The notes under the pieces were generated by a model that was not told the DNA's origin, made no database searches, and saw only the letters and a program-made list of their open reading frames with translations. Shown one piece after another: positions 14,440-18,136 of a DNA stretch of 18,136 bases (within the stretch, counting starts at the first letter, position 1; every line of letters begins with the position of its first letter). The DNA comes from Lachnospiraceae bacterium UBA7109. Its GTDB lineage: Bacteria > Bacillota > Clostridia > Lachnospirales > Lachnospiraceae. Location of the stretch: NCBI GenBank assembly GCA_002492335.1, contig DKYD01000081.1, forward strand, positions 1 through 18,136. Reading direction: 5' to 3'. Both the position numbers and the translations under genes were made by a program.

Positions 14440-14490
14440 GTGTCCAAGTGACACGTGAAAATCCCCGGAGATGTGAGCACCGGGGATTTT
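14440..14490 (+). terminator. Strong Rho-independent terminator after cysK
   Basis: An 11-bp perfect stem, AAAATCCCCGG (14458-14468) with CCGGGGATTTT (14480-14490), has an 11-nt loop. A smaller hairpin, GTGTC-CAAGT-GACAC (14440-14454), comes before it. The stem lies directly before the group IIC intron boundary, the usual insertion context of that class. Confidence 0.85.
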
Positions 14491-14494
14491 CTAT

Positions 14495-14645
14495 GTGTGC
14501 CGGGCATGGCACTTATCTTGCTGGTGAAGATCCAGCCACGGGTATTTACAGCCAAGTGTAGCGAACCACAAGTCGGTATCGGTAATGGTATGGATGAAGG
14601 AAGTGGTGTGGCAAAGTTCTCGAACCTGCAGTCAGGGGCACAGTA
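14495..14645 (+). mobile_element. Truncated group IIC intron, 5' part of domain I
   Basis: Four bases after the terminator stem the sequence begins GTGTGCCGGGCATGG, the 5' end of bacterial class C group II introns (GUGYG consensus; the Oceanobacillus iheyensis intron starts GUGUGCCCGGCAUGG). Further matches in the right order are GGTGAAGATCC (14523-14533), GTAGCGAACC-ACAAG (about 14558-14572), ATGGATGAAGGAAG (14589-14602), GGCAAAG (14608-14614) and GTCAGGGGCACAG (about 14631-14643). After that the similarity stops: the rest of domain I, the reverse transcriptase and domains V-VI are missing. It is therefore a dead 5' fragment. An open frame across it (from 14455) reads through the terminator and is not a gene. 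Confidence 0.75.
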
Positions 14646-14656
14646 GAAAGAGTTAA

Positions 14657-14695
14657 TGAACAAAAATGCATAAACATGTAGAAATGTTCAATAGA
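14657..14695 (+). repeat. 34-bp element copy 1, inverted ends TGAACA/TGTTCA
   Basis: TGAACA (14657-14662) and TGTTCA (14685-14690) bound a 34-bp element, followed by AATAG. It is identical to copy 2 at 28 of 34 positions, and the copies are 76 bp apart. It lies about 90 bases upstream of the DUF4143 gene. Confidence 0.7.
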
Positions 14696-14704
14696 TTATT
14701 GATA

Positions 14705-14732
14705 TTATAAAGAAAATTGGTTACACTATAAT
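14705..14732 (+). promoter_or_regulatory. Promoter of the DUF4143 ATPase gene
   Basis: A perfect TATAAT (14727-14732) ends exactly where copy 2 of the 34-bp element begins. A fair -35, TTATAA (14705-14710), is 16 bp upstream. The start of transcription would fall inside copy 2, so a protein bound there would block it. Confidence 0.45.
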
Positions 14733-14771
14733 TGAACAAAAATACAGGATAATGTAAAAATGTTCAATAGA
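14733..14771 (+). repeat. 34-bp element copy 2, overlapping the transcription start
   Basis: TGAACA (14733-14738) and TGTTCA (14761-14766) bound the second copy, again followed by AATAGA. It lies between the -10 hexamer and the ribosome binding site of the DUF4143 gene. Confidence 0.7.
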
Positions 14772-14783
14772 GGGGTGGATTAT

Positions 14784-16037
14784 ATGGTAATTGAAAGAAA
14801 TGCATATCTTGATAAATTGGTAAGTAAAAAACATAATGGCTTAATAAAGGTTATAACCGGAATACGTCGTTGCGGAAAATCATACCTTTTGTTCCAAATA
14901 TTTAAGAATCATTTATTATCGAATGGAGTAAATGCAGACCATATTATAGAAATTGCATTTGATGCATTTGAAAATAAGCAGTATCAAGATCCTTATGTAC
15001 TTTTCCCATATTTGAAAGAAAAAATAAGTGGAGAAGGGATGTTTTATGTATTACTGGATGAGGTACAGTTATTAGACCAGTTTGAATCCGTTCTTAATAG
15101 TTTACTTCGTATGGGAAATGTAGATATTTATGTAACAGGAAGTAATGCTCATTTTTTGTCAAAAGATGTGATAACAGAATTTCGTGGACGTGGAGATGAG
15201 GTTCACATGTATCCGCTTAGTTTTGACGAGTTTATGTCTGTCTATGATGGCACTAAACAAGATGGCTGGAATGAATATATGCTGTATGGAGGATTACCAC
15301 TTGTTTTGAATTTCAAGACCTCAGAAGAAAAAATATCGTTTCTGAAGTCATTGTTTGAAGAAACATATATTTCGGATATTGTGGGGCGACATCGTGTGAG
15401 AAACCGTTCAGAGTTGGAAGATTTGTTAAATATTCTTTCATCTTCCATAGGTTCACTGACAAATCCGTCAAAGTTGTCTGCAACCTTTAAGAGCGTAAAA
15501 CAGAAAACAATAAGTAAAAATACATTGACAAATTATATTGAATATTTGTGTGATTCGTTCCTCATTGATAAAGCAGTGCGTTATGATATCAAAGGGAAAA
15601 AATACATTGATACACCTTCAAAGTATTATTTTACTGATATGGGACTTAGAAATGTGAGATTGAACTTCAGACAAATGGAAGAAACACATATAATGGAGAA
15701 CATTATATTCAACGAGTTAAAAATGCGAGGTTATAATGTTGATGTTGGTGTGGTGGTTGTAAACAAAACAACAAAAGATGGTAATACGGTTCGGAAGCAG
15801 TTGGAGATAGACTTTGTATGTAATCAGGCATCAAAGCGCTATTACATTCAATCGGCGTTTACAATGTCTACACAGGAGAAAATGGATCAAGAACAACGCT
15901 CATTGATGTTGACTGGAGATGCTTTTAAAAAGATTATTATTACAAAAGATACACCTGCACAATATTACAATGATGATGGAGTCCTTATTATGGGAATATA
16001 CGATTTTCTGCTAAATAAGGATAGTTTAGAATGGTAG
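14784..16037 (+). CDS. AAA ATPase with DUF4143 domain
   Basis: From ATG 14784 the protein has 417 residues. GGGGTGG (14772-14778) lies just before it, and ATG 14760 has no site and lies in the repeat. Walker A is GIRRCGKS (near 25), Walker B is YVLLDEVQLL (near 90), and sensor 1 is IYVTGSN. The middle and C-terminal part is DUF4143, with LEIDFVCN...YYIQSAF near 345-365, a PD-(D/E)XK-like pattern kept in this family. Such ATPases are common as scattered accessory genes in gut anaerobes. Their role is not established, though links to toxin-antitoxin or defence functions have been suggested. The gene is more AT-rich than the V-ATPase operon and lies between an intron wreck and the macro-domain gene, which suggests horizontal acquisition. 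Confidence 0.88.
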   Translation: MVIERNAYLDKLVSKKHNGLIKVITGIRRCGKSYLLFQIFKNHLLSNGVNADHIIEIAFDAFENKQYQDPYVLFPYLKEKISGEGMFYVLLDEVQLLDQFESVLNSLLRMGNVDIYVTGSNAHFLSKDVITEFRGRGDEVHMYPLSFDEFMSVYDGTKQDGWNEYMLYGGLPLVLNFKTSEEKISFLKSLFEETYISDIVGRHRVRNRSELEDLLNILSSSIGSLTNPSKLSATFKSVKQKTISKNTLTNYIEYLCDSFLIDKAVRYDIKGKKYIDTPSKYYFTDMGLRNVRLNFRQMEETHIMENIIFNELKMRGYNVDVGVVVVNKTTKDGNTVRKQLEIDFVCNQASKRYYIQSAFTMSTQEKMDQEQRSLMLTGDAFKKIIITKDTPAQYYNDDGVLIMGIYDFLLNKDSLEW

Positions 16038-16162
16038 AGATAGATATTAAGGATTACTTTGATACTATTGATTTACCTTTATTAATAAAGAAAATCGAAC
16101 AGATACGTCAGAAATACGATTTTTTATTTAGGAGAAAATATTATGCCTATAAAAATTGTTAG
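16031..16162 (+). CDS. Possible small ORF, 43 residues, between ATPase and macro genes
   Basis: ATG 16031 overlaps the TAG stop of the ATPase gene (ATGGTAG). The frame reads MVEIDIKDYFDTIDLPLL and ends RRKYYAYKNC, overlapping the macro gene by 20 bases. AAGGA lies about 9 bases before the ATG. The composition (acidic N-terminus, basic C-terminus) is plausible for a small protein, but I recognise no family. A 14-bp AT palindrome lies within it (16077-16090). It may only be an open frame in AT-rich spacer. Confidence 0.25.
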   Translation: MVEIDIKDYFDTIDLPLLIKKIEQIRQKYDFLFRRKYYAYKNC

Positions 16163-17180
16163 AAATGATATTACGAAAATTAAATGTGATGCTATTGTGA
16201 ATGCTGCAAAGCCTTCCCTTCTAGGCGGCGGAGGTGTTGATGGCGCCATACACAAGGCTTCCGGCAAGAGGCTTCTTTTGGAATGTATGCAGCTTGGCGG
16301 ATGTAAGGTGGGACAGGCAAAGATTACAAAAGCGTATAAGCTCCCGGCGCGCTTTGTGATACATACAGTTGGTCCTAAGTGGGAAGGCGGCCAAAAAGGA
16401 GAAAGAGAGCTCCTGGAGAGTTGTTATCGCGAGGCTTTGAGGCTTGCGGCTGATAATAATTGCGAATCGATTGCCTTCCCATTGATTTCAAGCGGTACAT
16501 ACGGCTATCCCAAGGATCAGGCGTTAGAGATTGCGGTTGACACTATCATATCGTTCTTAGTAGATCATGAGATGCTCGTTTATATTGTTGTGTTTGATAA
16601 ATCCGCTTTTCAAATCAGCGAGAAGCTTTTTACAGACATTACTGCGTACATAGACGATAAATATGTAGATACGCACTTTATGTTTCGACGATCATATCCG
16701 GACGCTATGGAGGAAAGCACGGTACTGGCAGAGACTCAGCTGCTTTCAGATGATCTGGATGCTTTTGAATCGCAGGTACCATGTCAATCTTCTATGCCGA
16801 TGGCTCCGACCGCATCGCTTGCAGATATGGTTAATCAGGTTGATGAAAGTTTTTCTCAGATGTTGCTTCGCAAAATTGAGGAGAAGGGTATGACTGATTC
16901 GGAGTGTTACAAAAAGGCAAATATAGACAGGAAACTTTTTTCGAAAATTCGGGGAAATGTTCATTATCGTCCGAGCAAGACAACTGCAATAGCATTTGCC
17001 ATAGCTTTGGAACTCAGTCTGGAAGATACGAAGGATATGCTGATGAAAGCAGGTTTTGCTCTTTCCCACAGCAATAAGTTTGATATTATAATTGAATATT
17101 TTATTACCAATCAGAATTATAACATTTTTGAAATAAATGAAGCTCTGTTTGCCTTTGACCAGAATCTTCTGGGAATATAA
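16143..17180 (+). CDS. Macro-domain protein with C-terminal helical HTH-like domain
   Basis: This 345-residue protein has two parts. Residues 1 to about 165 are a MacroD-type macro domain that binds ADP-ribose and may remove it from proteins or nucleic acids: VNAAK (19-23), GGGGVDGAIH (28-37, with the candidate catalytic D33), and SSGTYGYP (116-123). The usual NAAN Asn is Lys here. After a linker rich in acidic residues and Ser (about 190-232), residues 236-345 form a helical domain (MTDSECYKKANIDRKLFSKI, then FAIALELSLEDTKDML). It resembles an XRE-like helix-turn-helix found fused or free in Firmicutes. AGGAG (16130-16134) lies 8 bases before the ATG. It is followed by a VWA gene across a structured 97-base gap. 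A role in ADP-ribosylation-linked regulation or defence is inference. Confidence 0.85.
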   Translation: MPIKIVRNDITKIKCDAIVNAAKPSLLGGGGVDGAIHKASGKRLLLECMQLGGCKVGQAKITKAYKLPARFVIHTVGPKWEGGQKGERELLESCYREALRLAADNNCESIAFPLISSGTYGYPKDQALEIAVDTIISFLVDHEMLVYIVVFDKSAFQISEKLFTDITAYIDDKYVDTHFMFRRSYPDAMEESTVLAETQLLSDDLDAFESQVPCQSSMPMAPTASLADMVNQVDESFSQMLLRKIEEKGMTDSECYKKANIDRKLFSKIRGNVHYRPSKTTAIAFAIALELSLEDTKDMLMKAGFALSHSNKFDIIIEYFITNQNYNIFEINEALFAFDQNLLGI

Positions 17181-17187
17181 AATATTT

Positions 17188-17270
17188 GTCGCTTTGCATG
17201 CGACCATACCTCCGCATTATATGACTATACTATAGTCACAAGGTTAAAAAACAAATAAATTTCGGAGGTA
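17188..17270 (+). promoter_or_regulatory. Operator and possible ribosome-binding-site switch upstream of the VWA gene
   Basis: Three structures are nested here. A small hairpin, GTCGC/GCGAC, lies at 17188-17204. A perfect 17-bp palindrome, TGACTATA-C-TATAGTCA, lies at 17222-17238. An 8-base perfect complement to the VWA ribosome binding site, TACCTCCG (17207-17214), can pair with CGGAGGTA (17263-17270) and enclose the palindrome. A weak promoter (TTGCAT 17194-17199, 18 bp, TATATG 17218-17223) overlaps the palindrome. Read-through RNA from the macro gene could hide the ribosome binding site, while RNA started near 17230 could not. This is a model, not shown. Confidence 0.5.
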
Positions 17271-17277
17271 ATGAAAA

Positions 17278-17934
17278 ATGAAGGCAAAAAACAATATTAC
17301 AGAACTGGTATTTATTCTTGACCGCAGTGGTTCCATGGCCGGTCTTGAGAGTGACACGATTGGCGGATTCAATGCAATGATTCAGAAACAGAAGAAGGAA
17401 AAGGGAGTCGCTTATGTATCTACAATCCTTTTTGATCACGTAAGTGAAGTGCTGCACGATAGAATCAATCTCAGGAATGTGCCCAAAATGACGGACAGAG
17501 ATTACACGGTAAGAGGATGTACGGCTCTTGTTGACGCCATTGGAGGCGCAATTCATCATATTGGGAACATACATAAGTATGTAAGACCTGAGGATGTTCC
17601 CGCACATACGATGTTCATCATCACTACGGACGGTATGGAAAATGCAAGCAGGCGTTACAGCAGTGATGAAGTGAAAAGAATGATCGAAAGGCAGAAAGAA
17701 AAATACGGTTGGGAATTTCTCTTTATAGGCGCCAATATTGATGCGGTAGAAACGGCGGCGCAGTTTGGCATTAACCGGGATCGTGCGGTTAATTATCGTG
17801 CGGACAGTGAGGGTACGCAATTGCTTTATGATACTATTTCTGAACCGATCAGTGCGGTGCGTGCAAGCAGGAGTATTGATGAAGAGTGGGGAAGAAAGAT
17901 TGAAGAAGACCACAGGAACAGAAAGAGGGGATAA
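17278..17934 (+). CDS. VWA-domain protein with intact MIDAS
   Basis: This 218-residue protein is a single von Willebrand factor A domain without signal peptide or membrane segment, so it is cytosolic. The metal-ion-dependent adhesion site is complete: D15-R-S17-G-S19, T82 in GCTALVDAIG, and D118 in TTDGMEN. Such stand-alone VWA proteins (YegL/TerY-like) usually bind a partner protein through the metal. The C-terminal about 40 residues are charged and helical (IDEEWGRKIEEDHRNRKRG). CGGAGG (17263-17268) lies 9 bases before the ATG. An ATG at 17271 is out of frame. The neighbour upstream is the macro/HTH gene. A joint role is inferred from adjacency and the shared control region; no partner such as a MoxR ATPase or Ter gene is in the window. 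Confidence 0.88.
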   Translation: MKAKNNITELVFILDRSGSMAGLESDTIGGFNAMIQKQKKEKGVAYVSTILFDHVSEVLHDRINLRNVPKMTDRDYTVRGCTALVDAIGGAIHHIGNIHKYVRPEDVPAHTMFIITTDGMENASRRYSSDEVKRMIERQKEKYGWEFLFIGANIDAVETAAQFGINRDRAVNYRADSEGTQLLYDTISEPISAVRASRSIDEEWGRKIEEDHRNRKRG

Positions 17935-17990
17935 GGGTATGAGGGTATAAGAAAGATTTTTGGTATAATTTTATCGGCTATATTATGTTT

Positions 17991-18038
17991 TATTTCCCAA
18001 AAACTTCAGTATTTTCGTGGAAGTAGGAAATAAAAAAA
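17991..18038. terminator. Imperfect stem-loop between VWA gene and tRNA-Lys
   Basis: TATTTCC (17991-17997) pairs with GGAAATA (18026-18032), and ACTTC (18003-18007) with GAAGT (18020-18024), around a 12-nt loop. On the minus strand a T7 run lies before the structure (18038-18032) and a short T-run follows the inner stem, so it may end tRNA transcription. On the plus strand there is no T-tail. A possible extended -10 (TGGTATAAT, 17961-17969) lies before it, with no gene behind. Confidence 0.3.
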
Positions 18039-18083
18039 CCGCCGTCCCCGAAGCTCCAGTGTCTTCAAAAACAGCGATTCAAG

Positions 18084-18136
18084 TGCGCGATCAGGGGTTC
18101 GAACCCTGGACACCCTGATTAAGAGTCAGGTGCTCT
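18084..18136 (-). tRNA. tRNA-Lys (anticodon CUU), partial at the window edge
   Basis: The reverse strand reads the 3' three quarters of a tRNA. The anticodon stem CCTGA/TCAGG has the loop CTCTTAA (anticodon CTT at 18123-18121), the T-arm is CAGGG-TTCGAAC-CCCTG, the acceptor strand is ATCGCGC (18091-18085), and the discriminator is A at 18084. The next bases are CTT, so CCA is not encoded and must be added by the CCA-adding enzyme. The D-arm is cut off after GAGC, and the 5' acceptor strand lies beyond the window. Confidence 0.9.

Noticed and set aside
14455..14646. 63-residue frame across the terminator and intron fragment
   Set aside because: It reads through a perfect terminator stem and the structured intron 5' domain. 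Similar frames recur in databases only because the intron RNA is conserved.
17236..17913. 225-residue minus-strand frame opposite the VWA gene
   Set aside because: The plus strand has an intact MIDAS protein with a good ribosome binding site; the minus frame is unmatched to any family I know.
17932..17952. Tandem 8-base repeat GGGTATGA GGGTATAA after the VWA stop
   Set aside because: Only two imperfect units of low complexity; no meaning beyond slippage is supported.
18030..18083. Classic terminator between tRNA-Lys 3' end and its T7 run on the minus strand
   Set aside because: Only a 4-bp GAAG/CTTC pairing can be found near it and the GC-rich GGGGACGGCGG has no partner, so the hairpin is not convincing.
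14657..18084. Genomic island integrated at the tRNA-Lys 3' end
   Set aside because: The 3' end faces this patch, but I found no second copy of the tRNA end to serve as an attachment repeat and no integrase in the window.
1..18136. CRISPR array or complete insertion sequence
   Set aside because: No regularly spaced repeats and no transposase frame were found on either strand; the only mobile trace is the intron fragment and the doubtful Rpn tail.

Overview
The window looks like chromosomal DNA of a low-to-moderate GC Clostridia, most likely a gut Lachnospiraceae. The grounds are AGGAGG-type ribosome binding sites, GTG and TTG starts, a complete bacterial V/A-type ATPase operon, a secreted DUF1002 protein, remnants of S-layer-homology and Rpn-type genes, a group IIC intron fragment behind a terminator, and a tRNA-Lys without an encoded CCA. 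The family is an inference from gene content; no genus is claimed.

Layout. 1-600: a terminator of an upstream gene, a strong promoter, and a decayed stretch holding a probable Rpn-type nuclease tail fused out of frame to a deleted SLH-domain C-terminus. 640-1500: an intact MNT/HEPN toxin-antitoxin pair with a palindrome in its promoter region. 1517-4147, minus strand: trmB, a previously uncalled 49-residue basic ORF, a WCPKC thioredoxin, then a separately promoted secreted DUF1002 protein with two amphipathic segments and an Asp-rich tail. 4251-12766, plus strand: nine V-ATPase genes in the order H-C-I-K-F-E-A-B-D, tightly packed. Subunits I, E and A start at GTG, GTG and TTG. 12768-13286, minus: a DUF6512 membrane protein, stop to stop with ntpD. 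13356-14490: a cysteine-synthase-like gene with its own extended -10 promoter and terminator.

14495-17934 is an accessory patch. It holds the 5' part of a group IIC intron, two copies of a 34-bp element bracketing a promoter, a DUF4143 AAA ATPase, a possible 43-residue ORF, a macro-domain protein with a C-terminal helical HTH-like domain, and a VWA protein. A regulatory intergenic region separates the last two, with a perfect 17-bp palindrome nested inside a pair of arms that can mask the VWA ribosome binding site. The window ends in a partial tRNA-Lys(CUU) on the minus strand.

The V-ATPase genes form one machine: A and B in the catalytic head, D and F in the rotor shaft, C as the collar to the ring, E and H in the peripheral stalks, and I and K in the membrane. 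The c-subunit (K) lacks the Gln/Thr sodium ligands known from Enterococcus hirae NtpK. The best candidate for a little-described system is the macro/HTH plus VWA pair: a putative ADP-ribose enzyme or sensor next to an intact MIDAS protein, with an elaborate control region between them.
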